Origin: Tritrichomonas musculus
Taxonomy: Eukaryota; Parabasalia; Tritrichomonadida; Tritrichomonadidae
Direction of reading: 5' to 3'
Length of the DNA stretch: 64,000 nt
Assembly (NCBI GenBank): GCA_039105265.1
Contig: JAPFFF010000029.1
Span: 1,488,001 to 1,552,000 of the forward strand
Shown here: positions 18,788 through 32,800 of the stretch, one piece after another
Position numbering within the stretch: position 1 is the stretch's first letter
How the letters are laid out: every line of letters begins with the position of its first letter
The notes under the pieces: model-generated
Database searches by the model: none
Seen by the model: only the letters and a program-made list of their open reading frames with translations
What the model was told of the DNA's origin: nothing
Program-made: the position numbers and the translations under genes

Positions 18788-19505
18788 TTAAAGTCCATGG
18801 ACCTGTGGACTTACAAAATTCATTCAAATTTTTTTAGCATTTTTTATTTATTCACAAAATAAAAATTATTTATAATTTCTCTGAAATGCACTGGTCCATC
18901 TGCCAGGACTTCCAAAATTCTTTCAATATTTTTAGCATTTTTTTTATTCACAAATAAGCCTTGGTTTTTGTATTTACAATTGTATACAACTTGTCCGTTT
19001 AAAAATTACAATTGTAATTACAATTGTAAATACGTTATTTTCTCGATATTAGTTTTTTATTTTTATCTTGATCTACAATTATTTTTTTATATTAAAAATG
19101 TTTTTAATAATTTAAAAATAAAAAGATAAAATAGTAAAATGTTTTTCAAATTAAATAATATTATTTTTGATTCTTCATAAAATAAAAAAAAATTTATTCG
19201 CATTCAAAAAGTTTCCTTAATACTACAAATCAAAAAATCGTTATTTTACGAAAAAAGACGTTAAAAAGACGTTTATAGTATTTGTGATGTAAAAAAAAAT
19301 AAGGCCTATTCACAAAATAAATGATCGAATTATTATTTCTCAGAAATAATCTGGTCCATTTGTCAGGACTTCCAAAATTCTTTCAATTTTTTTAGCATTT
19401 TTTATTTTTTCACAAAATAAAAGAATTATAAAATTTCTTTGAAATATTTTGGTCCATCTGCCAGGATTTCCAAAATTCTTTCAATTGTTTATGACATTTT
19501 TTTTC
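18788..19505 (+). repeat. Four diverged copies of an approximately 80-bp direct repeat
   Basis: Copies lie at about 18788-18867, 18877-18957, 19336-19423 and 19433-19505. The common core is GGTCCATCTGCCAGGACTTC followed by AAAATTCTTTCAAT, TTTTTAGCATTTTTT and TTCACAAAATAA. The first copy is the most diverged in its left part. Confidence 0.7.
19006..19029. repeat. 24-bp perfect palindrome
   Basis: The sequence is TTACAATTGTAA repeated head to tail, so the whole 24 bases read the same on both strands. A related TTTACAATTGTATAC lies just upstream (18973-18987). Confidence 0.7.
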
Positions 19506-19744
19506 ATGATTAAAAACATTCAAATATAATTTACTCATATTAGTTACTACTTTTCTATTTAAATAAACAAAAAAAATTAAATAAACAAATAAACTATAAA
19601 ATATATGCATAAAATGATTTCTTTTTTGAGATATAAAATAAAAATAAATTGACAAGGTTTGTTAGGTCCACGCTAAGTCCCGAGTCCACAAAAAGTCCAT
19701 GAAAAGTGCATTTGTCCCGGACTTTTAACAAGTCTATAATTATT

Positions 19745-21769
19745 ATAAAAAGATATACACTTAGAAAATATTTGAATGTGATTGGAGTATTTTTGAATTA
19801 TAAAAATTGATAAGTTTATCTTTTCTTTTTATTTAGTTTATACGTTATTCTATGAATTTTTTGTAAAAATATCTAGGTGTGCTAAAATTTTGTAAAGTGT
19901 CAAAATAAAGTACTCAAATCATTTTTTACGGTCAAATGCCTCCATAATGATATATTATTAATATTTTATCACATATATACTATTTTTTAAATAATAAATT
20001 TTGATTTACCATACATTTTTGAGATATTTTTAATTATTTTTAGACAATTTTTTAAATGCATTTTTGGTCGGAAATAGGATTTTTCTATGATTATTTTATC
20101 GCTGCTATTTATAAAAAGATAACTAAAAAACATGATGAAAGCCACTGAAGATGGCAAAGAATGCAAAGAATTTAAGAAAAAATATGAATAATATGCTAAT
20201 ACATCATTTTTGATGAACTAGCAGAAAAAATCGAAGTTTATGAAAATTTTATGCAAAATATCAGATAAAAATATGATATTATCCATAAACTTGCATATTA
20301 TGAAGGATATTAATAATAAATATAAATAACATATATGATTTGAATTTCAAAAAGAAAATTATGAATTATGATATAATGCATAGGTCATAAAAGAAACCAA
20401 AATGGAAGAATATTCTCTTTGAAATATTACTTATTATAAGCAATAAAATGAAAAGAAAAGAGAATTACAATTCACTTTTTGCAATAATATGCAATAAAAT
20501 GAAAGAGAATAAAAGAAAAGAAAATTCTCTTTTCTTTTCATATGAAAAGACAATTAAAAGAAAAGAAAATTCTCTTTGAAATTCAAAATTTCAAAATGAA
20601 TCATAAGTAATAATCGTTTAAAAAATCATACTTTGCAACTCTAAAAAGAGTTTTTAGTGAATAATCAAAACTTTTATGAGCCAATTCTCAAATTGAAAAG
20701 AGATGGCATTCCATTCAAAAAAGAAAATGATCAATTGCGTATGTAAACAGTTAAAACCCAAGAGTATTATAATAAAAAATACATATTTTATTATTTTTTT
20801 ATTTTTTCAATTATTCCTATTCAAAAAAATTCAATGACAACTGAAAAATAAAAAATATATTTAGCTGCGATCAACGAATAAATACTTATAAATAATTAAT
20901 AAATCTAATTAATATTATATTTTAAATATAATATATCAAATAAAAGAATTTTTATTCCAAACAAAACTCCACCCACCTTTTTTTTTTTTTTTTTTTTTTT
21001 TTTGCATTATTATCAAAATTAAAAATTTGATTTTGATATATGATATATTATTGTTTTAAATATTATGTTTATTTTTAGACTTACTCAATTTTTATAAAGA
21101 TAAAATATTATCATTATTGTTAAATAATCTTCAGAAAATTAAAATTCTATAAAATAGATAAGATCGTTCGATTCAAAATTTCTATCAAAATTTAAAAGAA
21201 TTGAGAGGGCTTGAGGTCTACTTATAACCAAGCAGAAAAATTTTTTTTATATAGTAAGTTTCCAAGTGTTTTCTCGCTTTTATCAATTTTATTGCATTTT
21301 TAATATATAACAGCTACTTAGGGTTCATCATATTAGCCTAATGTGCACTGGACTATGAAGATTTAAATTTTTTTTCAACATTTGTGAATAAACTCCATGC
21401 AATTTACTAGTGTCATGTAAAATAAGTATTCATTTTGTAATCATGATACTATAATGACCTTCTTTTATGCAGTAATACTGATTAATCTCTATCAAATATT
21501 TAAAAGAATAATCTTCCCCTTGCTTAACAAATCCTATTTTCATGTAAAAATATTAAAAAAAATTAACTTTGATTTCAATTCGTTGAATTGAAATTGAAAA
21601 AAGAGAAAAGGTGACAGATTTTTGGACGATCACTTTCAATGTCATTTGCCACGTTGACGTTGACAACGAAGAGCTTTAAAACAGTTTCTCCGTTATCAAT
21701 ATTTTCAATATTTGGATTGAATGATTGTGACCATTATCATCGAAAAATTCGTCTATGAAATATGAATAT
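19745..21769. other. A+T-rich intergenic region without genes
   Basis: I see no supportable gene. TGTAAAGTGTCAAAA at 19891-19905 matches the subterminal sequence of the element at 38249-38610 and may be a relic of it. A near-perfect 28-base palindrome of AAAAGAAAAG type lies at 20511-20538 among repeated AAAGAAAAGAAAATTCTCTTT blocks (20400-20580). A 26-base T run lies at 20978-21003. Confidence 0.5.
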
Positions 21770-22730
21770 TTATTCTTGTTGATTTCTTATGAGTTTGATA
21801 TAATCATGAAAAACATCTTTGTTTACATTTTTTGTTACAAATTCTTCACTTTCCAATTTTTTGCAAATAGTTTCAAAAGATGGCCTATCGCATGGATCTT
21901 CTGACCAACACATTTCGATCAGATTTCGATAATTTGGTTCAATGTTATCAGGTATTATTGGTCTTTTTTTTTCTACTAATCTTTGAATAATTCTGCATTG
22001 ATTTAAATTGAAAAAAGGTTCTTGATTTGTGAGCAATTCATACACAATTAATGAAAAAGCATAAACATCTCCTTTTTTAGAATAATTATATTCTTTGTAA
22101 ACTTCGAGTGGAATGTATTGTATCGTTCCTACACATTCTCGTGTTCTATTTTCAATTCGATCTTTTTCGAGATCAGAAAGTGTGATTGAACAGCCAAAAT
22201 CAGAAAGAATTGGATGAAAGAGATCATCAATGAGAATGTTATTTGGTTTTAGATCTAAGTGCAGAATGTCTAACGAATGCAAATACGACATGCTTGAAGC
22301 AATTCCATAAATGATGATCAATTTAGTCGTGTCATCAAAGCCAGTGGGATCAAAGCTTTGTCTCTTCTTATGAAGAATATCTCGCAATGATCCTTGTGAA
22401 ACATGATCAACTACAATTGTCGGTTTGAGTCTTCTTTTGAAGTCAATTGGACTGTAACCAATGAACTTCAAAACTGCTGGATTTTGTAGTCGAGAATGAT
22501 TGGAAACTTCACGTGAAAGTGATATTCCATTATCCATGCATTTATCATAATCATGTATTACTTCTAATGACACTTTAGCTGCATAAATGTTGCCTGTTCT
22601 TTTTTCTTTGATTTTGAAAACTTTACTGAACCCACCATGACCAATTTTATTAATTTTTTCATATTCTTCCAGCTTTAAAATTGTAGTATTCAAAATAAGA
22701 GGCCTATTATATTCATCAAATGTTTCTTCC

Positions 22731-22762
<32 letters not shown>

Positions 22763-25700
22763 ATCTACTTCTTCTTCCTCCTCTTTTTTATTGTCTTCTT
22801 CTTCTTCTTCTTCTTCTTTATTTCCACCTTTTTCTTCTTTTTTCTTATCTTTGTCTTTTTCATCTTCTTTGGAGTGTTTCTCTTCTTTCTCTTTATTTGT
22901 TCTTTCTGTTTTTTGTTTTTTGGTTCTTTTATCATCTTTATCTTCTTTTGCTGTGGTTTTTCCATTTCCTGCCCAATTTCGAATTGATTCGATATAAGAC
23001 ATGTATTCAATTTTGTCAACTTTTTCAGTAATAAAGTCAGAATTTTCTTGTAGCATATGGATGATTTCATTGAATGTTGGCCTTTGATCTGCTTCTTCAT
23101 TCCAGCATCTTTCAATCAGATCGATATAAGCATGAGGAATTGTTTCTTTTAATTCAGGTCGCTTGGAATTGATGGCGTTGATGATCAGCTGAGCAGGACT
23201 TAAATTGTCAAATGGAGGCTCATTTGTCATTATATGATACACAAGGAATCCATAAAAATAAACATCACTTTTCTTTGTGAATTCTCCTCCATTTAATGAT
23301 TCAGGTAGACATACTTTAGGCATCTTTATAACTTTTCCAATTTTGTCGATTGAATCGAAATGGTCTGTGAATAAAAAATCACAAACTTTTGGATTATAAA
23401 ACTGATCAACAAGAACATTTGATGCATACAATCTTCGATGAAGAATGTCTCTAGAATGTAGATATGACATTGCTGAAGCAATTCCATAAATATTGATCAA
23501 TTTCTTTGTATCAGTCCAATTTGTTGGATTGTTTTTGATGACTTCAGATAATGAATTGAATGAATAATATTCGCTCAATAGTGAAGGACGATGTTCTCTG
23601 CCGAATCCTCTTGGACTGAATTTGTAATATTTAAGAAAAGAAGGATGATCAAGTTCAATTAGTTTGCTTATATCCTTCTTAATTTTATTTCGAATTGATT
23701 TTGAATAGTCATTGAAATCTTTGTAAAAAATTTTCACTGCAAAATGCTTCTTCATATTTGGAATTTCTACTTCAAATACTTCACCAAAGTTACCTTGACC
23801 AATTTGCTTGATTTTATGACAATGTTTAATGTTGATTAATTTTTTATTTTCATCAAGAGAAACTGGATCTTTACTTGTTAAAGTGTGCTTCATTGATTCA
23901 TTTTTTTCATCACTATAAATAAATGGTATTAGATTTTCCCAATTATCTAATTCATATTGGTAATCATCAACAAATGATGGAATTGGAATTTCATAATCAT
24001 CGATTTCATATTTGTCATCATCAACAAATAATGGCATTTGAATTTCACAATCATCAGATTTAACTTTGTCATCATTAACAAAAAAAGGCATTGTAGTTTC
24101 ATGAATATCTATAAAAGAAGATGAATAGATGTCTTTAACTTTCCTGGGGATATCAAAGTAGCCAACTGTATTATAACGTTTTATTGGTTCAACAGGTCTT
24201 ATGATTTTTATATCAGAAAATGAATATTTTTGCTTATTCAAGTTTGAATAAGGAGCATTGTCTATTTTTATATCATCTAAATAATCTCTGTAATCATCCT
24301 TTGCATTTTCTTTTGATGATTTAATTGCCAGTTCTTTATACTTCTCTCTATTGTGAATGTATAGATCGTAAATGCTCAGTTCAACTATTGAATCTAGATT
24401 TGGAATGAGAAAAATATTTTTTATTCGTTGTAAAAGATTAACAACGAATGCATCCTTATGTTGTTTTTTAAAAATAGAATCGTCACATAAGAATCCATCT
24501 TCTGAAACATTTAAATGATATGGAATTGAAACAAATTTGATTATAGGTGGATTAAAATAACTAAGATGACTTAAATCAACCACCAAAAACCACCATTTGT
24601 TTCCATAAAGAGATCCTTCAGGTGCTTTGATGTAGACATTCCAAAAATCAATTTGCGAATTAGCAGGGAAAATTTTCAAATCTGGATCATATATGGGTGA
24701 ACTTGGATTATTTACAAGTGCCACCAATTCTAGTTCTTTTAAAATTCTTTTATTTTTATGATATGCTCTATCATTTTTATGATACATGACATAGTGCGGT
24801 GTTAATAAATTAAGAGTGGGTTTAGTAGACAAAATGTCGGTTATTCTTTTATCAAAAAGTGAATTTTCTTTCGCTTTATTCATGAATTCTTCCGTTATTT
24901 GATTTGGCTTTATTTGCTTATTGATAGAACTTTTGTCACCTTGAATGATTTGTCTTGGTATGTAAACTCTTTCATTATAATTATGAAAAGCTCGCTGACT
25001 AAGTATTGAATTGCCTTCTTCAAAATTGATTGGATGAAATGAAAAACCATTTGTTATATGACTAACAGCACAAAGCATCTTTCCTGTATTTTCATTGTTA
25101 TTAATGATGAAACTGTCAACAATGATGTTATTTACAATCAACTTTTTCACAACATCTTCAACTTTTGTCAATGATCCAGAATCTTCATCAAATGAAATAA
25201 CAAGAATTCTTGAAACAGCTTTTTTATACAGATCGTTTCCATTTGTATCATATCTATACTTGACAATTTCATCGCAGCTGAAGTTAAGTGAGTCCCATAA
25301 TTTAGCTTTGGAATTTGAATTAATATTACTAAGTCCTTTGCTTTCAAAATCAGAAACTAACGGACTCAAAGGGCATTTGATATCGATAATATTATTAAAT
25401 GTAACTAAACCTTGGATGCTTCTAATATTATAACCGTAAATTTTGCTTATAAATGTTGTTAAATATTGATAAACAATTGCAAAACGGTCTTCAAAATCAG
25501 TCGAAATTGGTGTTGATGCATCCAAATTGACCATTATTATTTGCTGTACATTTTTCTCATCAATGTTGGGCGTGCTGGATTGTGATCTTCCAAAAACGTC
25601 AATGTCAACGCAATCTGGGGATCCATTTGTTGGGTCAATAATTTCAATTTTATTCAAATCTTTCAATTTTTTTATAAAGAGAAATTCATTCCTTTCACCT

Positions 25701-26638
25701 TCAACAATCACGCAAGACGACAAAGTAGAAACTAAATCGCATGATATTGGCGTGAAAGTGTCAAATTTTTCATATGAATTTTCAATGATTTCAATGTTTT
25801 CAAGTTTAAGTTCTTTCCTTTGAAATTCTCCAAAACCTGCAAAATCATCAGACCAAAAATATTCAAATTGACCAATATCAAATTTCGAAAGAAATAGATC
25901 GAGATCATCTTCTTCAATTCGATCAATTGTCCGTATTGGCAAATCTTCAACTGGTTCGTCAATGTTAGAAATAACGTTGCACATTTTGAGACAATATTCA
26001 AGCACTTGATCGTCAGGACATGAAGATTGAAGATAACCTTTAATAAAAGTGCAAAGTGTTGCACAAACTGTGACAATATCAAGACCTCGCTGGTGACCGT
26101 TTATGATTTTAAACATTGAAATTGTAAGTGGCGGAAAATGAATGACTGAGGCACATGTTTTGAGAAGCAGATTTGAATTGAGGCCTTTGTAATTAAGATA
26201 TCCAATTAAACAAGCCATGTCAGATAATCCTCTATTTGTTGAATCACATATTGGCGATATGAGCAATCGATGGGATGAATCACTAATATTGCATATATTT
26301 TGTATTGGTTCTTGTAAGATTGTATCTGGTATTTGACGTGTCAAGACACCATATAATACTTTTTTTGCTTTAAAACTATAATCTAAAAAAAAATTACTTA
26401 AATTTCCTGAAACAAAGGGAATTCCACCTGGTAGAAAAATATGTATTATCTTATTTGATATATCAAACGATGTTTTTAGGTAATTGAGAAGCGCTTTTCT
26501 GCATTGTTCAGAATTCATATTAAAATCTAACTTGACTACAATGCCTTTCAATAGCATATCCTGATCAAGGCCAGCAACATAAAGTAAACAATCGTTAATC
26601 CTTGGATAATTTACGTTATTTTTCCTAACTTTCTCCAT
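21770..26638 (-). CDS. vWA-like / ubiquitin-conjugating (E2) / pseudokinase / TKL kinase fusion protein
   Basis: This is a 1,622-residue protein from the ATG at 26638; an in-frame TTG at 26662 is not favoured. Residues 1-240 are unassigned. A vWA-like fold lies at about 362-537, with a partial MIDAS (LDASTPIS). Residues 626-770 match a UBC/E2 fold: KRILKELE, PEGSLYG, NPPIIKF, a YHLN in place of HPN, FLCDD with Cys718 at the catalytic position, then IPNLDS and NREKYKELA. Kinase-like domain 1 (about 939-1197) keeps the ATP lysine but has HRR (1067-1069) instead of HRD and DFL instead of DFG, so it is probably a pseudokinase. A Lys/Glu linker follows (1205-1305). Kinase 2 (about 1323-1597) has GHGGFSKV, K1355, HLDLKPNN and DFG and looks active. 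Pseudokinase-kinase tandems are known from JAKs; coupling to an E2 is unusual. Confidence 0.85.
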
Positions 26639-26833
26639 TTTGAGATTTTCTAAATAAATCAACTTTTTGAATACTTATATAAACAATTTTTTTTATTATT
26701 CAAACAATTTTATGAATATTTTATTTGTCAAGTTAATTGTTAACAAGGTTTTAATTATACATTTTTATTAGTCAAACAATTTTATGACTTTTTTGAAAAA
26801 AGTGGCATCGTAAAATATTGATATTGTGCTAAA
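26639..26833. promoter_or_regulatory. Bidirectional intergenic region between two kinase genes
   Basis: Only 195 bp separate the two start codons. A 16-base direct repeat, TCAAACAATTTTATGA, occurs at 26700-26715 and 26772-26787. This is the clearest candidate for a shared control site. No TCAYW Inr sits close to either ATG. Confidence 0.5.
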
Positions 26834-29800
26834 ATGAATCCCAAAGATTTCACAGATCTCAAAAAATATAAAATCATAAACAAATTGGGAGAAGGCTCTT
26901 TTGGTACAGTTTATAAAGTTCAAGATATTGAAACGCAGAAGATATATGCAGCAAAAGTATCAAGCAAAGTAATAACTAGGCGAGCAAAAGCAACTGATGA
27001 AATTCTCCATCTTTTTCGAGAAGTCAAAATCATGTCCGCTTTAAACCACCCCTCAATTATTCAATATGTTGGATATAATCCCAAAGATTTTGATAAAAAA
27101 ACCAAACCAACGATAATATTTGAATATGCGATAAACGGTACCCTGAAAAGCATCATTGAATTTAAAAATACGGAAAAATCAACAGATAAATGGGACGATA
27201 CCAAAAAATTGATCTGTATATACGGTATAGCTTCAGGTATGGCATATTTGCATGAGAATAACATTATCCATCGTGATTTAAAAACTGAAAACATCCTTAT
27301 GGACGACTTTTTGTGTCCAAAAATTTCTGATTTTGGGCTTTCAAAAGTAAACGATGCCATCTCAAAAAGTTTGCGAATTAATTCAATTTCAGCCTTCAAG
27401 GGAACACCTGCTTATTGTTCCCCTGAAGGATTTGAAGACAATCAATTCACAAAAGCAGGAGATGTTTATTCTTTCGCAATGATTGTCTATGAAGTAATGA
27501 GCGGTTTGGGTCCTTTTCAAGGGAAGAATTTGGACCTGATTTCATTGGTGAGTAAGATAACGAACGGTGAAAGACCAAAGTTGACAAGTGACATTCCTGA
27601 TGCCTATCAAAAATTGATTGAAAAATGTTGGTCACACAATCCACTTGAGCGGCCAACTTTCGAGGAAATAGTCTTTGTTTTGAAGAACAATCATGAATTC
27701 ATCACTGAAAAAGTGGATGAAGAAGACTTTCATGCTTATGTTGAGTTCATTGATAATTATAAAACTTCATTCGATTTGTCTAGTAAGTCGTTTCATTTGG
27801 AAGACTTTATTAAGAATAAAAAAACAAAATTGAAGAGAATGAGTATCAGAGTTGAAAAGAATAAAATTGTCGAAATTTTCCCAGATCTTGCTGAACAAAA
27901 CATAAATGGAATGCAAGCAGAGCAAGTAAAAGAAGCAGATTCATTGTTGATAAATAAAATGAATGAGTCTGATGAGAAAGAAAATAAAATGAATGATTCT
28001 AATGAAAAAGTAAGTAAAATGAATGAGTCTGATGAAAATAAAATGCCACTAAAAAATGAAGTTGGTTCAACAAGGGAAAAGTCAGGTTATTCAAAGAATA
28101 AAATAACTTCAGATGAATTCAATAGCAATAATAGGATGTCTTTAACTAATAAATTTGGGTCTGATTCTGATGATTTTTTTTCGAAAAGTATTCAAAAAAC
28201 AAGTCAAAAAGAAACAAAAATTCAAGTTAAAAAGAAATATGACTCAGATTCATATAATTCCGAATCTGATGAATTCAAACCAGTTAATAAAAAGGCAGCA
28301 AACAAAAGCAGACTTACTCTTTCTAATTCTGATTCAAACGATTTTAAACAAAAAGATAAAAAATTGAATAAAAAAATTCATCCAAAAAAAGTGCTAGAAT
28401 CGTCATCTGACAATTTTTCTACACAAAATAAAAAGGTGAAGAAAAATAATTCTGAATCAGATGAAGGAACACAAAAAAGTAAGAAGAAAGTAAAAAAGCA
28501 AATTGAAACTAAACTTGATTCATATTCAGATGAATTTGGAATTGAAAGCAATAATTCACATAAAAAATCGCATAATAATAAAGAAGATTCTGAAAAAGAT
28601 GAAAGAAAATCAGATAAAGCAAAACGAAATGATCAAAATTCATCTGAATCGGGCAACAAAAGTGAATCTAACAATTTGTTGAAATCAAAATCAGAACAGA
28701 ATGATTTTCATAGAATCGAGACTGATTCAATTGAGCTCTTTTTCATTGACAAAAACAATGAGTACATCCAGAAAATTACAACTTTTTCTGTTTCATCCAA
28801 TGAAGATGATCAGGACGATGATTTGGATGCTGAGCATCTAAACAGCCAGATTCGGGATGAAGAAAGGCCAATTGCTTTTCACACTTCTGAAACGTCAGAT
28901 TATTTGGATAATAAAGACGATATTTATAGTGATGAAGCAGAAGAAAGTCGAAATGAAAATGAAGAGGAATGCATCAATGAATCAAAAGGTGTTAAAATTG
29001 AAAGCAACAGTGGATACAATGAAAAAGAGGATGAAAATAATGATTTCATTCATGATGAAATTGAATATATAAATGAAGAAGAAAGCCCCAGTGATTTTGA
29101 TAATGAGCAAAATACAGATGAAAGCATTAATGAAATTTTGAATTCGCAGAATGAAAAAGAAAACATCAATGATTTTGTTGATGCTCAAGATGAAGAAGAA
29201 AGCATCAATGAATTTTTGAATTTGCGGAATGAAAAAGAAAACATCAATGATTTTGTAGATAAGCAAAATGATGAAGAAAGCATCAATGAATTCTTGAATT
29301 TGCAGAATGAAAAAGAAAACATCAATGATTTTGTAGATAAGCAAAATGATGAAGAAAACATCAATGATTTTGTTGATGGGCAAAATGAAGAAGAAAGCAT
29401 CAATGAATTTTTGAATTCGCAAAATGAAAGTGAAATCAATAATGAAAATATAAATAATCAAAATGAAGATGATAAAAGTGATTCTTTAAATGATAATTGT
29501 AATGCTTTTTCTTCCAATGAAAAAAGAAATGATGACAAAAACAAGCATAAATATAATGATGATACAAGTGAGGAATTGTCAAAAAAGAAAATGCAAAGAA
29601 GAGTGAATGATGAAATTGATAAGAACAATACCAAAAACTCTGAAAGAAGTGTAATGAAGCAAAATGAAGAAGAAAGAAAAACAAATTTATTTGAAAGCGA
29701 GAAAGATAATAAGAAAGATAGAAGAGCTAATAAATATGACGAAAGTAATTACAAAGATAGAAACAGTCAAAATGGAAAAAATATCAGCAAGCAAGAAATA

Positions 29801-32800
29801 GATGAAAAGGAAAGTAAAAGAAAGAATGATGAAGAGAAAAAACAAAAATTCATCGTCAAAGATTATTACGATAGCAATGAAACACAAAATTTATTGTTGA
29901 ATGAAATTCCATTAAATAAAAAAGTAACAGAAAAAAGCAAGAAAGTTCAAAAGAAAAAAGAAATTGATTTGAAAGACCAAGATTTAGGTGATGAAAAGCA
30001 GATAAAGTCGCAAGAATACTCATCTAAAAATGTAATAAAAAAGCAAAATCAAAAAGAATCTGAGAAAAGCATTTCTAACATACCAAAAGGTGAAAAGAAA
30101 AATTCAAAGGAAATGCAAATTATCAATTTTTCTGAAGAAGAAGAAGAAGTAGTAGTCACTGAAAACAAATTGCAGATAAAATCATCAGATAGTAAAAACG
30201 AAGCAAATCAGATCAAACCGAAAAAGCAAAAGAAAAATTTAGATTCATTTAATGACGAAAGCAGCAAAGATTCAATTGATAAAAAATCAGAAAATGAAAA
30301 TAAAAATGAAAAGAAATTCAACAAAGAAGGAAATCATTATGAAAAAGAAAAGAAAGCAAAGAAAGATGAACTAGAAAAGAATCAAAACGAAAAGAAAAGC
30401 AGAAGAATCATTGACAACGATCGATTCGAAAGCAATGAAAAACACAATTCAAAATCAAGAGAAAATTCAGACGATAAAGAAACAGCTCGAAAAAAAAATC
30501 AATCTTCCCAAAAGAAGCAGAAAATTGATTCAAATGACAAATACAATGAAAATCACGAAAAATCACTAGAAAGCTCATCTATAAAAGAATCCACTAAGAA
30601 CAATTCTTATTCTTCAAAAGATGAAAAGAAAAAAAATTCAAAAGAAAAAGAAAAAGAATTGAACCATTTTTCTGAAGAAGAAGAAGTCATTACTAAAAAC
30701 AAATCACAGTTAAAAGCATCAGATGGTAAAGACAAAGCAGATCAGGTCACAATGAAAAAACAAAAGAAAAATTTTGATTCATTTAATGACGAAAGCAGCA
30801 AAGATTCAATTGATCAAAAATCTGGAAAAGAAAATGAAAAGAAAATCAACAAAGAAGGAAATGAATATGAAAACGAAAAGAAAGCAAAGAAAGATGAACT
30901 AGAAAAGAATCAAAACGAAAAGAAAAGCAGAAGAATCATTGACAGCAATCGATTCGAAAGCAATGAAATACAAGATTCAAAATTAAATGAAAATTCAGAC
31001 AATAAAGAAGCAGCTCGAAAACAAAATCAATCTTCTCAAAAGAAGCAAAAAAATGATTCGAATGATTCATACAATGAAAATCACGAAAAATTGCGCCATC
31101 ATTCATCTATGAATGGAATAAAAAAACCAATGCTAAAAGAAGCCGTTCAGAACATTTCTTATTTTTCTAAAGATGAAAAGAAAAATTCAAAGGAAATGCA
31201 AATTATCTGTTTTACTGAAGAAGAAGAAGTCGTCATTGAAAACAAATCACAAATAAAAGCATCAGATGGTAAAAACAAAGCAAATCAGGTCACAATGAAA
31301 GGGCAAAATAAAAATATAGATTCATTTAATGACGAAAGCAACAAAGATTCAATTGATCAAAAATCTGAAAAAGAGATTGAAAAGAAAATCCACAAAGAAG
31401 GAAATCATTATGAAAACGAAAAGAAAAGCAGAAGAAGCATTGGTAATGATCATTTCGAAAGCAATGAAATACAAAATCGAAAATTAAATGAAAATTCAAA
31501 CAATGAAGAAACAGCTCGAAAACAAAATCAATCTTCCCAAAAGAAGTCAAAAATTGATTCAAGTGACTCATACGATGAAAATCACGCAAAATCACTGGGA
31601 CACTCATCTGTAAAAGAATCCATTAAGAACAATTCTTATTCTTCAAAAGATGAACAGAAAAATTCAAAAGAAAAGCAAGTTTTGAATTATTCTGAAGAAG
31701 AGGATGTCACCACTGGCAGCAAATTGCAGGCAAGATTATCAGATGGTAACAATAAAGAGAATCAGAGTTCATTCAAAAAGCAATCCAAAAAAGTGAAGCA
31801 AATTTCTGATTCATTTGACGATGGAAATGAAAGTCAGGTCAAGAAACAAAAGAAATCAGAAAATCAAATTGTAGATATTTCTGTGAATGGTCAAAAAAAT
31901 CCAATTTCTAATCAAAATCATATTAAAAAAAAATTTTTAGATTTTTCCGATGATGAAGAAGAAGCTCAAAAGGCGGAGCAAAGGAAAATTCAGAGAGAAA
32001 AAATTAAAATCTCGTTTGATTATGGAGATGAGAACGATAAAAGCAAACAAACAAGAAAATCACAAAAGAAAAATTATAAAAATGAAGAAGACTCCGGTGA
32101 TGAAATTGAAATCAAGAAGTCAAAACAGATTGAAAAGATATCTGACAAAATGCATGACAATTATGATGAAGAAATTATACCTGAAAAATTGCATCAACAA
32201 GATAAAGAATCAATTGATAATTTGGATAAAGAAGAATCCGATTCATATCGCCAAGAAAACCAAGAAGAATTTTTAGAGAATAAATGGTCAATAAATGACC
32301 AATCATGTATTGAAAAAGTTCGAGCAAAAAAGGAAAATTATATCGCGAATCATTCAAAAAATGATAATAATGAAACAAAAATAACAAAACGAAGCAAGGA
32401 TGATTATTTATTAATAAAGAAAGAATCTATAAATACAAATTTTATTTCTGAGTCTTCCGATGACGATGAAATAAATATGATTAATAATGAAAAGCAAGTT
32501 GAACGCATTAAAAGAGGTGTTAATGAAAGTAAATGCTTGAATAAAATTCGTCATTATAAAAAAGAATCAGATTTTCATTCATCAAGTTCTTCAAATGAAC
32601 AAATTCCAAATCGCAAAACGAGTCCATCGTCAAGAAGCCAAAAACTTTTTTCTCAGAGTCAAAAAGAGGTAAATCAAAATAGCCATCGTCATAGGCACCA
32701 TGGACGAATTAGACATTCGCAAAGATTATATCAATCACAAATTTTCAATGAAGAAAGCAAGCATCATTTAAAATCAAACGAAAAAATGGCAAAAACAACA

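Larger units (their letters stand above)
18780..19735. mobile_element. 956-bp non-autonomous inverted-repeat element, 9-bp target duplication
   Basis: The left end TAGACTTGTTAAAGTCC (18780-18796) is inverted at the right end (GGACTTTTAACAAGTCTA, 19719-19736). Direct copies of ATAATTATT flank it at 18771-18779 and 19736-19744. Nine-base duplications are typical of Mutator-like transposons. Inside are four degenerate copies of an approximately 80-bp unit and many GTCC/GGAC subterminal motifs. There is no coding capacity. Confidence 0.75.

Noticed and set aside
28982..29887. Minus-strand Ile/Phe-rich ORFs opposite the kinase tail
   Set aside because: Antisense of GAA/AAT-rich coding repeats; no start context and no domain.
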